This document shows, in pieces, positions 25,370 to 34,741 of a stretch of DNA of 64,000 nucleotides. The DNA is from Microbispora amethystogenes (GTDB lineage: Bacteria; Actinomycetota; Actinomycetes; Streptosporangiales; Streptosporangiaceae). Made by a program: the position numbers and the translations under genes. Location of the stretch: positions 1 through 64,000 of the forward strand of contig NZ_BOOB01000021.1 in assembly GCF_016863015.1 (NCBI RefSeq). Reading direction: 5' to 3'. The number at the start of each line of letters is the position of its first letter. Within the stretch, counting starts at the first letter, position 1. The notes beneath the pieces are model-generated. The model saw only the letters and a list, made by a program, of their open reading frames with translations, did not search any database and had not been told where the DNA came from.

Positions 25370-26171
25370 ACATCAGCAACCGGTCGAAGATGCGCACCTG
25401 GTCGCTGCGGGAGAAGTCGGTGACCTCGTCGATCAGCCGGGTGAGGTGACGGGCCATCGCCTCCTCCGCCGCCGCCGGCTCGCGGCGGCGGATCGCCGAG
25501 ACGATCTCCGCGTGCTCGGGCACCGACTGGCTCACGGTGCCGTGGCCTCCGGTGATCACGTCGAGCACCTTCTCGAGCGGGACGAGCGACTCGTTGAGCA
25601 CGGCGCCCGCCAGCGCCCCCAGGAGATCGCTGCCCGCGATGCGGGCGATCGCCCGGTGGAACTCCATGCCGATCTGGCGGGCGCGTTCGTCGTCGCCCAG
25701 GATCGACTCGTGACGGCGCAGGATCTCCTCGAGCCCCGCGACGTCGTCGTCGGTCGCCCGGCTCGCCGCCCGGCCGGCGATCTCCCGCTCGACACCCCGT
25801 CTGCCGTGCAGCAGGTCGAGCAGCTGCTCCACCGTGCGGATGTCGAAGGCCCGGGCGAACTCCTCCTCGTGACGCTGCCGCGCCGACATCGCCTCGGCGC
25901 AGCGCCGTCCGTGCTCGGTCAGCGTCCGGCCCTTGCGGCCGGACGGCATGGTGAGCCCGAAGTCGTCCAGGCGCTTGAAGATCCGTGAGACGGTCGCCTC
26001 GCTGATCTCCAGCCCGCTCTCGCGCAGCTGGCGGCCCGCGAGCCGGGCGCCCACGGGACCGTCGGCCCGCCACACGATGCCGAGCAGGCGCTCCTCTTCG
26101 AGGTCGAGGTCAGGAGCGGCGCCGTTCATCGCGGGGACGTCGGAAGCCGATGGTCGCGCTCGCCTCGCCAC
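25353..26171 (-). CDS. HTH_12-like/FCD transcriptional regulator (copy 2)
   Basis: Regulator of 272 aa, paralogue of the protein at 20766-21548. The N-terminal winged helix (EERLLGIVWRADGPVGARLAGRQLRESGLEISEATVSRIFKRLDDFG) is followed by a shared SGRK-GR-LTE-GRR turn and an FCD domain (GRRGVEREIAGRAA, FHRAIARIAGS, then DVITGGHGT). The sensor half is conserved in register. GTG 26171 was chosen because GGGGAGG lies eight bases upstream; ATG 26129 would lose 14 residues and has no site. It is convergent with the cysteine amidase and closes the catabolic island. Confidence 0.8.
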   Translation of the reverse strand: MARRARPSASDVPAMNGAAPDLDLEEERLLGIVWRADGPVGARLAGRQLRESGLEISEATVSRIFKRLDDFGLTMPSGRKGRTLTEHGRRCAEAMSARQRHEEEFARAFDIRTVEQLLDLLHGRRGVEREIAGRAASRATDDDVAGLEEILRRHESILGDDERARQIGMEFHRAIARIAGSDLLGALAGAVLNESLVPLEKVLDVITGGHGTVSQSVPEHAEIVSAIRRREPAAAEEAMARHLTRLIDEVTDFSRSDQVRIFDRLLMFTRQS

Positions 26172-26249
26172 TTTGCGAGCCTCCCCATCCTTTGGTGGAC
26201 CCCACTGAAGCGCCCATGATATCGGTCTGCCCGGCACCCGGAACGCTGA

Positions 26250-26912
26250 CTAGAGCGGGTTGTCGTGGGCGATCAGGGCGAGCTGGACGCGGTTGTCCAG
26301 GCCGGTCTTGGCGAGGATGCGGGAGACGTAGCTCTTGACCGTGCCGACGCTCATGTGGAGCTCGGCCGCGATGTCCGCGTTGGACCTGCCCCGGCCGACC
26401 GCGGCGGCGACCTCGCGCTCGCGGTCGCTGAGCCTGGACAGCAGCCGGCGCGCGTCGTCGCGGCGGCGGTCCTCCGTCTCGGGCGCCAGGTGGGCGATCA
26501 GGCGCCGGGTCACGTCGGGCGACAGGATCGGCTCGCCCGCCGCCACCCGCAGGACCGCGTCCACGATGCCCTCCGGCGGGGTGTCCTTCAGCAGGAACCC
26601 GCCGGCCCCGGCGCGCAGCGCGCCGAAGACGTGCTCGTCGGCGTCGAACGTGGTCAGGATGACGACCTGGGGAGGGTCGGGCCGCCGCCGCAGCAGGCGG
26701 GTGGCGTCGATCCCGTTCAGGCCCGGCATCCGGATGTCCATGAGCACCACGTCGGGCGCGTGCGCGTCGACCGCGGCCGCGACGTCGGCGCCGTCGGCCA
26801 CACCGCCCACCACGACGAGCTCGTCGGCGCCCCTGAGCATCAGGGTCAGACCCGCCCTGACGAGCGGGTCGTCGTCCACGACCAGCACGCGGATGGCGCT
26901 CACACCGGCCAT
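26250..26912 (-). CDS. NarL/LuxR-type response regulator
   Basis: Two-component response regulator of 220 aa. The receiver domain has Asp13-Asp15 and the phosphoacceptor Asp59 (VVLMDIRM), with a Lys in FLLKDT. The C-terminal LuxR HTH is LSDREREVAAAVGRGRSNADIAAELHMSVGTVKSYVSRIL. The ATG at 26912 lies inside the 3' end of the kinase gene (13-bp overlap), so the pair is translationally coupled. Likely target is the divergent membrane protein gene at 28199. Confidence 0.92.
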   Translation of the reverse strand: MAGVSAIRVLVVDDDPLVRAGLTLMLRGADELVVVGGVADGADVAAAVDAHAPDVVLMDIRMPGLNGIDATRLLRRRPDPPQVVILTTFDADEHVFGALRAGAGGFLLKDTPPEGIVDAVLRVAAGEPILSPDVTRRLIAHLAPETEDRRRDDARRLLSRLSDREREVAAAVGRGRSNADIAAELHMSVGTVKSYVSRILAKTGLDNRVQLALIAHDNPL

Positions 26913-28066
26913 GGTAGCCAGACCGCCAGCCGGAACCCGTCCTCGTCCACACCGGCCCGCTCCACCCGCCCGCCCGCCAGCTCGGCGCGCTCCCGCATCC
27001 CGGCCAGGCCGGCGCCCTCGCCCGCGACAGGACCCGCCACAGAGGCGGAACCGGAAGCGGAACCGGCGGCGGACGTCGCGACGGGGTTGCGCACCTCGAT
27101 GGCCAGCCCCCGGCCGGGGGCGCCGTCGAGGCGTACGGTCACCGGCCGGCCGGGGGCGTGCCTGCGGGCGTTGGTGAGCCCTTCCTGGACGATCCGGTAG
27201 GCGGCCCGCGCCGTCGCGCCCGGCAGGCCGGGCAGGCGCACGCCGCCGTCGTGCAGGTCGACGCGCATGCCCGCCCGCCGTACCTCCTCGACCAGCGCCG
27301 GCAGGTCGGTCTCGGCCAGGACGGGCGCCTCGCGCAGGACCGAGATCACCTGGCGCAGCTCCTGCAGCGCGTGGTGGGCGCTGGAGCGCATGACCGCGGC
27401 CGCCTCGACCACCTCGGCGGGGTCGGCCCGCGCGTTGAACTCCAGCGCCCCGGCGTGCAGCGCCAGCAGCGACAGCCGGTGCGCCAGCACGTCGTGCATC
27501 TCGCGGGCGATGGCCAGGCGCTCGGTGTGGCGCGCCTGCTCGACGCGCCGCCGTTGTTCCTCCTCGGCCCTGCGGAGCCGCTCCGCCAGCGACAGCAGAA
27601 GTTGGCGGCGGGCCCGCGCCAGCATCCCCCATCCGGTCAGCGCCACCCCGAACAGCACCGCGACCAGCGCCCACACCGGGTACGGCGCCAGGCCCGGCGG
27701 CCGCAGCCAGAACCGGGCCAGCGTCGCCGCCACCCACGCCGCGCCCATGCCGATCGCCACCGCCGAACGCCGGTACAGGGCGGTCATCAGCGTGGCGATC
27801 CCGGCCGCGACCGACGCCGAGGCGGCGGGCACCGCCAGCGCCACGGCGATCAGCGCCGTGGTGGCCGGCCACCGGCGCGACAGCCACAGCGCCCCGCACG
27901 CCACCGCGCCGCCGGCCGCGTCGGCGACCAGGTGCCAGGCGGGCGCCTCGCCGAGGTCTCCTCGCACGACGACCGCGGCCGCGGCCAGCGCGCAGGCGAC
28001 GCTCCCCGCCCGGATCGCCCGGTCCCGCCGGGTGCCGGCCGGGCCCGGCCGTACGTCTGCCGTCAC
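26900..28066 (-). CDS. NarL-system sensor histidine kinase
   Basis: Membrane histidine kinase of 388 aa. About five or six hydrophobic segments span residues 20-165, with no large extracellular sensor loop. The HisKA_3 dimerisation box is AREMHDVLAHRLSLLALHAG (His191) and the ATP-binding part contains the N-box region IVQEGLTNARRHA and GEGAGLAGMRERAELAGG. A 22-residue Ala/Gly/Ser-rich insertion precedes the G-box. GTG 28066 starts a short basic N-terminus; ATG 28144 is an alternative. Partner of the overlapping response regulator. Confidence 0.88.
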   Translation of the reverse strand: MTADVRPGPAGTRRDRAIRAGSVACALAAAAVVVRGDLGEAPAWHLVADAAGGAVACGALWLSRRWPATTALIAVALAVPAASASVAAGIATLMTALYRRSAVAIGMGAAWVAATLARFWLRPPGLAPYPVWALVAVLFGVALTGWGMLARARRQLLLSLAERLRRAEEEQRRRVEQARHTERLAIAREMHDVLAHRLSLLALHAGALEFNARADPAEVVEAAAVMRSSAHHALQELRQVISVLREAPVLAETDLPALVEEVRRAGMRVDLHDGGVRLPGLPGATARAAYRIVQEGLTNARRHAPGRPVTVRLDGAPGRGLAIEVRNPVATSAAGSASGSASVAGPVAGEGAGLAGMRERAELAGGRVERAGVDEDGFRLAVWLPWPV

Positions 28067-28198
28067 GGACGCCCAGCGTAACGACGACGGGCGGGGCGGC
28101 GGCAGCAACCAAAGTCGACGCGGGGTTGTCACCTGGGTTGCCATGGGCAGGACCGGGGGCGGCAGACGCGGGGGGTGCGCGCGGCACACGCTGGCCGC

Positions 28199-29194
28199 AT
28201 GACGGCGAACAAGACACGCGGCCGCCTGGCCGCCCTGCTCCTCGCGGTGATCACACCGCTCGTGGCCGAGTTCACCCTCGGCAACCCGCCGCTGCGCATG
28301 GCCTGGCTCCTGCTGCTGTGGATCCCGATCTACGGCGCGGGCGTCGTCCTGGTGCGCGAACTCGTACGGCGGGCCGGGACGGGCTGGACCGGGGTGCTGC
28401 TGCTCGGCGCGGCGTACGGCATCGTCGAGGAGGGCCTGGCGCTGCAGGCGCTGAGCAGCCCCACGATGTACGGCGCCGCCGGGTGGGCACCGCGGATCCT
28501 GGGCCTGAACAGCGCCTACACCGAGCTGCAGATCCCCTACCACGCGGTCTTCAGCGCCGCGATCCCGATCCTCCTGACCGATCTGATCGTCCCGTCCCTG
28601 CGCGACCGGCCCTACCTCGGCAGGCTCGGCACGTGGGTGGCAGGGGTGGTCTTCGTCCTCGGCGCGCTGCTGCTGCGGGTGACGGTCGTGACCACCATCG
28701 ACCCCGGCTATCAGGCGCCGCCGGCGATCCTGGCGGGCTGCGCCGCCGCCGTGGCCCTGCTGGTGGCGGCCGGGCTGCGGCTGAGGTCCCGCCCACGCGC
28801 GGCGGCGACCAGGCCGCCCGCGCCCGCGGCGGCGGGGCTGTTCGGCGCGGTGGCCGCCTTCGCCTACCTGGCCTTGCTGTTCCCCTTCGGCGGCGCGACC
28901 CGGCCCGCCTTCACCCACGGCGGGTGGGTGCTCGTGCCCATGTCGGCCGCCGTGGTCGTGGCGGTGGCCGTCGCGTGGCTCCTGCGCCGGTGGACGGCGG
29001 ACGGCCGATGGACCGACCGGCACAGCCTCGCCCTCGCCTCCGGCGCTCTCGTCGCCCACACCGCCTTCGGCCTGATCTCCAACACCGACACGGCAGCCGA
29101 CCGCGCAGGCCTGGCGGCCGTCGGCGTGGTCATGGCAGGCCTGCTCGCCGTACTGGGCCGCCGGGTCGCCGGCCTCCTTCGCTTCTGCGAGTGA
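28199..29194 (+). CDS. polytopic membrane protein of unknown function
   Basis: Integral membrane protein of 331 aa with about eight to ten hydrophobic spans. The acidic pair in AAYGIVEEGLALQAL within a span recalls intramembrane metalloproteases (CPBP/PrsW-like), but the full EExxxR motif is absent, so I leave it unnamed. ATG 28199 is 133 bp from the divergent histidine-kinase gene. The two-component system is its probable regulator, an arrangement common where the kinase controls one membrane target. The stop overlaps the start of the downstream kinase remnant. Confidence 0.65.
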   Translation: MTANKTRGRLAALLLAVITPLVAEFTLGNPPLRMAWLLLLWIPIYGAGVVLVRELVRRAGTGWTGVLLLGAAYGIVEEGLALQALSSPTMYGAAGWAPRILGLNSAYTELQIPYHAVFSAAIPILLTDLIVPSLRDRPYLGRLGTWVAGVVFVLGALLLRVTVVTTIDPGYQAPPAILAGCAAAVALLVAAGLRLRSRPRAAATRPPAPAAAGLFGAVAAFAYLALLFPFGGATRPAFTHGGWVLVPMSAAVVVAVAVAWLLRRWTADGRWTDRHSLALASGALVAHTAFGLISNTDTAADRAGLAAVGVVMAGLLAVLGRRVAGLLRFCE

Positions 29195-29987
29195 TCACGT
29201 TTGTGGAGTGGACGAGGTTGGAGCCCTGGCGGGTCGCTCGTGCCCGGACCGACCGCGGTGAGACAGTGATCGTCAAGTGGATGGGACCGCGTGCCGACGG
29301 CAGGCATGCCGAGGCGTGGCGATTATGGACGGAAGTAGCCGCACTGCGGTTCCTGGCGGAGGACCTCCGCGTCGATCTGGCACCACGTGTGCTGGCGGCG
29401 GACATCTCTGCGGGACGCGTCATCCTGCAGGATCTCGCGCCACGGGTCGCACTGGACGGACTGTTGCGCGGCGATGGCATCGCCGCGCATGCCGTACGAC
29501 TGGAGGCCTTCGCTCGTGCCCGTGGCGAACTCGGCGCGTTGACCGCCGGACAGGCGGGGCTGTACTACCGGCGGCGAGCGAGCCTCGGGCAGGTCGATCC
29601 GGTTGGATGTGGGTGAGCATGCCCGCACAGCCCGGCGGCTCGCCGCCGACGCAAGTCGCCGAGATCTATCGGCGGGCTCTGGCGGCCGGGGTGCCGCAGG
29701 CTGAGGACGATCGGCTCTACGGTGCCGCCCTGGCGGCGGCATGCGTGGCATTCGCGCTGACCCGCCTCTGGCGTCTGCCGGCACTGGACGGGCGGCCGGC
29801 GGGGGAGGACAGCCGCGCCCAACTCGTGACGACCTTGGAGGCTGCCGCCGCCACCGCTCAGGCGCACCACGCCCTGCCACAGCTGACGGGCCTGTGCCGG
29901 CGCCTGGCTGAGGCGCCGCGTTCTCGCTGGCCCGACGCGGATGTGGACATCGCTGCTCTGGCTCCCTACACGCCGCGACGCCGCTGA
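29191..29987 (+). pseudogene. aminoglycoside phosphotransferase-like kinase, internally deleted
   Basis: Two fragments of one kinase-fold gene. The first (29191-29616, GTG overlapping the upstream stop) encodes the N-lobe, with ETVIVKW providing the ATP-binding Lys, and ends SLGQVDPVGCG. The second, in another frame (29619-29987), encodes the C-terminal helices (QAEDDRLYGAALAAACVAFALTRLWRLP...DADVDIAALAPYTPRR). The part that should carry the catalytic HGD loop and the metal-binding DFE is missing between them. I infer an internal deletion of roughly 100 codons plus a frame change. It cannot be an active kinase as read. Confidence 0.7.
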
Positions 29988-30041
29988 TGTCTCCTGGGAT
30001 CTCCCGGTTGGGTCCATGGTGGATAGACCGCGTACAGGTTC

Positions 30042-30821
30042 TCAGCTGATGGCGCCCCAGGTGAGAGAGAGGCCGGTGGCGGCGCGTTCGGTGCGGATCT
30101 CCATCATGCTGCCGAGGATGGTGGCGTGGTCGGACACCACGGGTGTGGCGTCGAGTGTGTAGGTGATCCGGGTGCTGACGAGCACCGGGCTGCCTTGCGG
30201 CTCCTGGAGGTGACGCGCGGCGGCGGGGTCGAGCAGCCCGGGCCGGACCACCTCGGACGCCCGGGCGACCGTCACCTCCGCGTCGGCGAGGGCCGTGTAG
30301 AGGGAGACGGCGGTGAAGTCGCGGTCGCGGATCCGGTCGGCGACCGGCCGGCGGACCCAGGACACCTGGTGCACGGCGGGACGCCCCGCGAACTCGCGGA
30401 CCCGCTCCAGCCGCAGGGCGGTGTCGCCGGGGCGCAGCCGCAGCTCCGCGGCGATCCGGGCAGGGGCCCGGCGCACCGCCCGACCGGCCACCGCGGTGCG
30501 CACGTCATGGCCCTGCTTGCGCAGGTCGTCGACCAGGCTGCGGAGCGAGTCGAGCTGGTACGCCAGATGCGGCGGGGTGACAAACGTGCCCTTGCCGGGC
30601 CGCTGCACGATCAGCTTCTCGTCGCTGAGCTCCCGCAACGCCTGGCGCAGCGTCATGAGGGCCACCCCGTAGGAGGCGCTCAGCTCCCGTTGCGGCGGCA
30701 GAGCCTCACCCGGCGCGTAGTGCCCCGACCGGATCTTCGCGGCGAGGTCGGCGGCGATGGCGCGGTATCTCGCCTCGTGCCCGGCGTCGGGGCCCGCCTG
30801 GGGGTTCGCCTCGGGGGTCAT
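30042..30821 (-). CDS. GntR/HutC family regulator with UTRA domain
   Basis: Repressor-type regulator of 259 aa. The GntR winged helix occupies residues ~18-85 (RYRAIAADLAAKIRSGHYAPGEALPPQRELSASYGVALMTLRQALRELSDEKLI...GKGTFV). The UTRA ligand domain follows (LRLERVREFAGRPAVHQVSWV). Its ATG overlaps the trpA stop (TGATG), so it is the third gene of the trpBA operon. It probably controls that operon through the paired sites at 32870-32899. The ligand is unknown. Confidence 0.9.
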   Translation of the reverse strand: MTPEANPQAGPDAGHEARYRAIAADLAAKIRSGHYAPGEALPPQRELSASYGVALMTLRQALRELSDEKLIVQRPGKGTFVTPPHLAYQLDSLRSLVDDLRKQGHDVRTAVAGRAVRRAPARIAAELRLRPGDTALRLERVREFAGRPAVHQVSWVRRPVADRIRDRDFTAVSLYTALADAEVTVARASEVVRPGLLDPAAARHLQEPQGSPVLVSTRITYTLDATPVVSDHATILGSMMEIRTERAATGLSLTWGAIS

Positions 30822-31654
30822 CGTGGTCGGTCACACTCCTGGTCGAGGGCCTGCCGCAGGGGCGCGAGGAAGGCCCGCAGGTCGTCCGGCCCGGCCCCGT
30901 CGAGCACCCGCCGCATGACCGCGGCGCCGACCACCACGCCGTCGGCGTGCCGGCGGGCTCCGCGGGCCTGGTCCGGGGTGGAGATGCCGAATCCTAGCAA
31001 GACCGGCCGGTCGGTGACGCGCCTGATCCGCCCGGTGAGCTCCGCCGCCGACGCGGCGAGAGCGGCCCGTTCACCGGTGGTGCCCATCAGCGAGACCGCG
31101 TAGACGAAACCACGGCTCCGGGCCGAGATCTCCGCCAGCCGCGGCTGCGGCGTCGCCGGTGACGCCAGCAGGACCAGTTCGATCCCGGCGCCTTCGGCCA
31201 CGCCGGTCAGCTCGTCCGCCTCGTGCACCGGCAGGTCGGGCACGATCAGGCCGCCGACGCCGGCCCGGCGGAGCGCGGCGCAGAACGCCTCGGGGCCGTC
31301 GTGCAGCACCAGGTTGTAGTAGGTGCTGACGACCAGCGGCACGCCCAGGTCCGGCAGGCCGGACAGCTCGGACAGATCGGCGAGGATCCGGCGGGTGCTC
31401 GCCCCCCGGGCCAGCGCCGCGTCGCTCGCCTGCTGGATGGTGACGCCGTCCAGCGTGGGGTCGGAGAAGGGCAGGCCGACCTCGATCGCGTCCGCCCCGG
31501 CGGCGGCGAACGCCCGCAGGTAGTCCGTCCAGCCCGGGGTGATCCCCCCGGTGACGTACGGCATGAGCAGGCCGCGGCCGACGTCCCGGCGGGCGCGCAG
31601 GTGGCGTTCGACCGCGCCCGCGGCCACGGCGGGGTTCGTCCTGGGGTAGGTCAC
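30818..31654 (-). CDS. trpA: tryptophan synthase alpha subunit
   Basis: TIM-barrel protein of 278 aa. Catalytic residues are Glu58 in [11 protein letters not shown] and Asp69 in DPTLDG (Glu49 and Asp60 of the Salmonella enzyme). YVTGG at the start, YYN, and the phosphate loop VLLGFGIST are conserved. It converts indole-3-glycerol phosphate to indole plus glyceraldehyde 3-phosphate and passes indole to TrpB. It overlaps trpB by four bases upstream and gntR by four downstream. No trpC, trpD, trpE or trpF is near, so this pair is detached from a full pathway operon. Confidence 0.93.
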   Translation of the reverse strand: MTYPRTNPAVAAGAVERHLRARRDVGRGLLMPYVTGGITPGWTDYLRAFAAAGADAIEVGLPFSDPTLDGVTIQQASDAALARGASTRRILADLSELSGLPDLGVPLVVSTYYNLVLHDGPEAFCAALRRAGVGGLIVPDLPVHEADELTGVAEGAGIELVLLASPATPQPRLAEISARSRGFVYAVSLMGTTGERAALAASAAELTGRIRRVTDRPVLLGFGISTPDQARGARRHADGVVVGAAVMRRVLDGAGPDDLRAFLAPLRQALDQECDRPR

Positions 31655-32856
31655 AGCAGCTCCTTCAGGGTCGAGACGTCCTTGTCGCCGCGGCCGGACA
31701 ACGTCATCAGCACCGTCGATCCCGCGGGCAGTTCGCCGTCGCCCGCCGCGCGGATCACCCAGGCGAGGGCGTGCGCGGATTCGAGCGCCGGGACGATGCC
31801 CTCGGTGCGCGCCAGCCGTACCGCCGCGCGGACCGCCTCGTCGTCGGTCACGGTGACGTAGCGGGCCCGGCCCAGGTCGCGCAGGTGCGCGTGCTCCGGG
31901 CCGACCCCCGGATAGTCAAGCCCGGCGGCGATGGAGTGCGCCTGGGTGATCTGCCCGTCGCCGTCCTGCAGGAACAGCGAGCGGCAGCCGTGCAGGACGC
32001 CCAGCCGGCCGCGGGCCGCCCCGGCGCCGCCCTCCGCCTCGACGCCGACCAGGCGCGCTGGAGTATCGGCGAAGCCGGCGAACGTGCCGGCCGCGTTGGA
32101 TCCGCCGCCGACGCACGCGACCACGTGGTCCGGCACGCCGGTCCGCAGCTCGGCGGCGCACTGCGCGCGGGCCTCGTCGCCGATGACGCGCTGCAGCTCC
32201 CGGACCATCCAGGGGTACGGATCCGGCCCGACGACCGAGCCGATGCAGTAGTGGGAGTCGCCGGTCGCACCCACCCAGTGGCGCATGGCCTCGCTGGTCG
32301 CGTCCTTGAGGGTGCGGCTGCCCGTGATCACCGGGACCACCTCGGCGCCCAGCATGCGCATCCGGAAGACGTTCAGTGCCTGCCGCTCGATGTCGCGCTC
32401 GCCCATGAAGACCGTGGCCTCCAGCCCGAGCAGCGCGGCGGCGGTCGCGGTGGCCACCCCGTGCTGGCCCGCCCCCGTCTCGGCGATCAGCCTGCGCCGT
32501 CCCATCCGGGTGGCCAGCAGGGCCTGGCCCAGCACATTGTTGATCTTGTGGGATCCGGTGTGGGTGAGATCCTCGCGCTTGAGGTACAGCCGCACTCCCA
32601 GCTCCTCGGACAGGCGGAGGGCCGGGGTGAGCGGGGTCGGCCGCCCGGCGTGCACGGCGAGCAGCCGCGCCAGGGCGCCGCGGAACCCCGGGTCCGCCCA
32701 GGCCTCCCGGAACGCCTCGCCCACCTCGCGGCACGCCTCCACCAGGGACTCCGGCGCGTACCGTCCGCCGTACTCCCCGAACCGGCCCCGCGCCGGCGGA
32801 CCGCCCATCACCCCGTCCGGCGGGACCGGCTCACGCCGCAGCGGCACCTCTCGCAT
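31651..32856 (-). CDS. trpB: tryptophan synthase beta subunit
   Basis: PLP enzyme of 401 aa of the TrpB1 type. It shows [14 protein letters not shown], Lys104 in HTGSHKINN (Schiff-base Lys), [10 protein letters not shown] with the catalytic Glu, GGGSNA for the cofactor phosphate, and [11 protein letters not shown]. The frame opens at ATG 32883, but ATG 32856 is preceded by GGGAG at five bases. Choosing it leaves the paired operator sites in the untranslated region. First gene of a trpB-trpA-gntR operon. It could supply Trp or an analogue for a specialised pathway, or serve as a second copy; the sequence does not decide. Confidence 0.93.
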   Translation of the reverse strand: MREVPLRREPVPPDGVMGGPPARGRFGEYGGRYAPESLVEACREVGEAFREAWADPGFRGALARLLAVHAGRPTPLTPALRLSEELGVRLYLKREDLTHTGSHKINNVLGQALLATRMGRRRLIAETGAGQHGVATATAAALLGLEATVFMGERDIERQALNVFRMRMLGAEVVPVITGSRTLKDATSEAMRHWVGATGDSHYCIGSVVGPDPYPWMVRELQRVIGDEARAQCAAELRTGVPDHVVACVGGGSNAAGTFAGFADTPARLVGVEAEGGAGAARGRLGVLHGCRSLFLQDGDGQITQAHSIAAGLDYPGVGPEHAHLRDLGRARYVTVTDDEAVRAAVRLARTEGIVPALESAHALAWVIRAAGDGELPAGSTVLMTLSGRGDKDVSTLKELL

Positions 32857-32869
32857 GTCAGCTCCCATC

Positions 32870-32899
32870 GTTCTATAACTCATGAGTGAGTTCTATAAC
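32870..32899. promoter_or_regulatory. twin operator sites ahead of trpB
   Basis: GTTCTATAAC occurs at 32870-32879 and again at 32890-32899, exactly 20 bp apart (two helical turns). Each is itself a near-palindrome (GTT-N4-AAC), resembling the GT...AC half-site pattern of GntR/HutC operators. Between them lies the perfect palindrome ACTCATGAGT (32878-32887). Placed just upstream of the ribosome site, this is a likely autoregulatory operator for the third gene of the operon. Confidence 0.65.
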
Positions 32900-33041
32900 A
32901 GTGAGTGTGACATGGAGCGGCCCGGACGCGCCACCACGGGTCCGTCGCCGGTGACCGGCTCGGGGAGCCTCGGCGGGGCTGTGTCATGATCTCCGCAAAG
33001 CCCCGGCGCGGTCGTCCGCGCCCGACACCCCCGGAGGACCG

Positions 33042-34457
33042 GTGCCCCTCGTCGCCGGGGTCGACTCCTCGACCCAGTCGTGCAAAGTCGTCGTCCGCGA
33101 CGCCGACACCGGGGAACTGGTGCGCGAAGGCCGCGCGCCACACCCCACCGGGACCGCCGTACCGCCGGCCGCGTGGGAGGCCGCACTTTCCGACGCGGTC
33201 GCACAGGCCGGCGGACTGGACGACGTGGCGGCGGCCTCGATCGCCGGGCAGATGCAGGGCATGGTGTGCCTCAACGCGGACGGCGCGGTGATCCGGGACG
33301 CGGTGCTGTGGAACGACACCCGCTCGGCCGGCGCCGCCGCCGACCTGATCTCGGATCTCGGCGGCGGGGAGGCGGGACGGCGAGCATGGGCGGAGGCGGT
33401 CGGCCTGGTACCGGTGGCCAGCTTCACCGTCACCAAACTGCGCTGGCTGGCCTCGGCCGAGCCGGACAACGCCGCCCGCACGGCCGCGGTGTGTCTGCCG
33501 CACGACTGGCTGACCTGGCGACTGTCCGGCGCGCCGGGGCTCGACGCGCTGCGCACCGACCGCAGCGAGGCCAGCGGGACCGGATACTGGTCGGCCGCGA
33601 CCGGTGAGTACCGCCTGGACCTGATCCGGCTGGCGTTCGGCCGCGACGATGTGCTGCTGCCGCAGGTGCTCGGGCCCACCGGTCAGGCCGGGCACCTGCG
33701 CACCGGCGCGCCGCTGGGCCCCGGCGCCGGGGACTGCGCCGCGGCGGCGCTGGGTGCCGGTGCCGAGCCAGGCGACGTGATCGTGTCGATCGGCACCTCA
33801 GGCATCGTGTCCACCGTCTCCGACGTGCCGGCCGCGGACCCGAGCGGGATCGTCGCCGGGTTCGCCGACATGACCGGCCGGTTCCTGCCGGTGGTGTGCA
33901 CGCTCAACGCCGCCCGGGTGCTGGACGCGGCCGCGACCATGCTGCGGGTGGACCACGCGGAGCTGTCGGCGCTGGCGCTGTCGGCCCCGCCGGGCGCCGA
34001 CGGGCTGGTCCTGGTGCCCTACCTGGAGGGCGAGCGCACACCGAACCGCCCGCACGCCACCGGAGCCGTGCACGGCCTGACCCTGCGGACCTCGACCGCC
34101 GCGCACCTGGCCCGCGCGGCGGTGGAGGGCATGCTGTGCGCACTCGCCGACGGGCTGGACGCGATGATCGCGCAGGGCACGACGGTCAACCGGGTCATCC
34201 TGGTCGGCGGCGGCGCCCGTTCGGAGGCGGTGCGCCGGATCGCGCCGACGGTCTTCGGCCGCCCTGTGCTCGTCCCACCGCTGGGGGAGCACGTCGCCGA
34301 CGGCGCAGCCCGCCAGGCGGCCTGGGTGCTGTCGGGCGGGGAGCGGCCGCCGTCGTGGACGGTCGGGCAGGTCGAGACGCACGAGGCGGATACTGTGGCG
34401 GCGATCCGCGAACGGTACGCCGTGGCCCGCGAGAACATCCTCGACCGCGCCGACTGA
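33042..34457 (+). CDS. xylB: FGGY family carbohydrate kinase, xylulokinase-like
   Basis: Sugar kinase of 471 aa. The N-terminal ATP-binding strand is [21 protein letters not shown] and WNDTRS are XylB-type substrate-loop motifs, and Asp231 in [13 protein letters not shown] is the likely catalytic base. SIGTSG and [20 protein letters not shown] with LVGGGARS complete the C-terminal ATPase domain. GGAGG lies five bases before GTG 33042. It is divergent from trpB and has no xylose isomerase or transporter alongside, so the sugar could be xylulose or another ketose. Confidence 0.85.
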   Translation: MPLVAGVDSSTQSCKVVVRDADTGELVREGRAPHPTGTAVPPAAWEAALSDAVAQAGGLDDVAAASIAGQMQGMVCLNADGAVIRDAVLWNDTRSAGAAADLISDLGGGEAGRRAWAEAVGLVPVASFTVTKLRWLASAEPDNAARTAAVCLPHDWLTWRLSGAPGLDALRTDRSEASGTGYWSAATGEYRLDLIRLAFGRDDVLLPQVLGPTGQAGHLRTGAPLGPGAGDCAAAALGAGAEPGDVIVSIGTSGIVSTVSDVPAADPSGIVAGFADMTGRFLPVVCTLNAARVLDAAATMLRVDHAELSALALSAPPGADGLVLVPYLEGERTPNRPHATGAVHGLTLRTSTAAHLARAAVEGMLCALADGLDAMIAQGTTVNRVILVGGGARSEAVRRIAPTVFGRPVLVPPLGEHVADGAARQAAWVLSGGERPPSWTVGQVETHEADTVAAIRERYAVARENILDRAD

Positions 34458-34741
34458 TCGCGGCGGCACGGTCAGCGGGCCGGCGTCGCGAACCGCCGGC
34501 CACCGCGGGGTGAACCGCGCCGCTCGGCAGCCAGGGCCGATATTCCAGGGTGTGGGCGTCCATGGTGCGCAGGTAGATGAGTTTTCCGATGGCGGTCTTG
34601 ACCGAGGTCTCGCTGGCGTCGGTGGCGGCTTTGATCAGGAGGCCAGCCGGGTCATCTTCAGCCCGGCGTCATACTTCAGCAGCCGGTCCAGATCCCCGCG
34701 CCGTTCGCCGGTCAAAGGAGGCGGGCGAGAGCTCCCGGACC
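34458..34741. other. decayed non-coding stretch
   Basis: About 280 bp without a supported gene. On the minus strand, around 34680 down to 34530, a short frame reads LLIKAATDASETSVKTAIG and then KLIYLRTMDAHTLEYRPWLP. It has the look of a former protein but a stop lies just upstream, and I do not recognise the family. Together with the truncated acetyltransferase next to it, this is probably a gene graveyard. Confidence 0.4.

Noticed and set aside
28199-29194. CAAX/CPBP-type membrane protease
   Set aside because: Only an EE pair in a membrane span is present; the EExxxR motif and the later His motifs are not seen.
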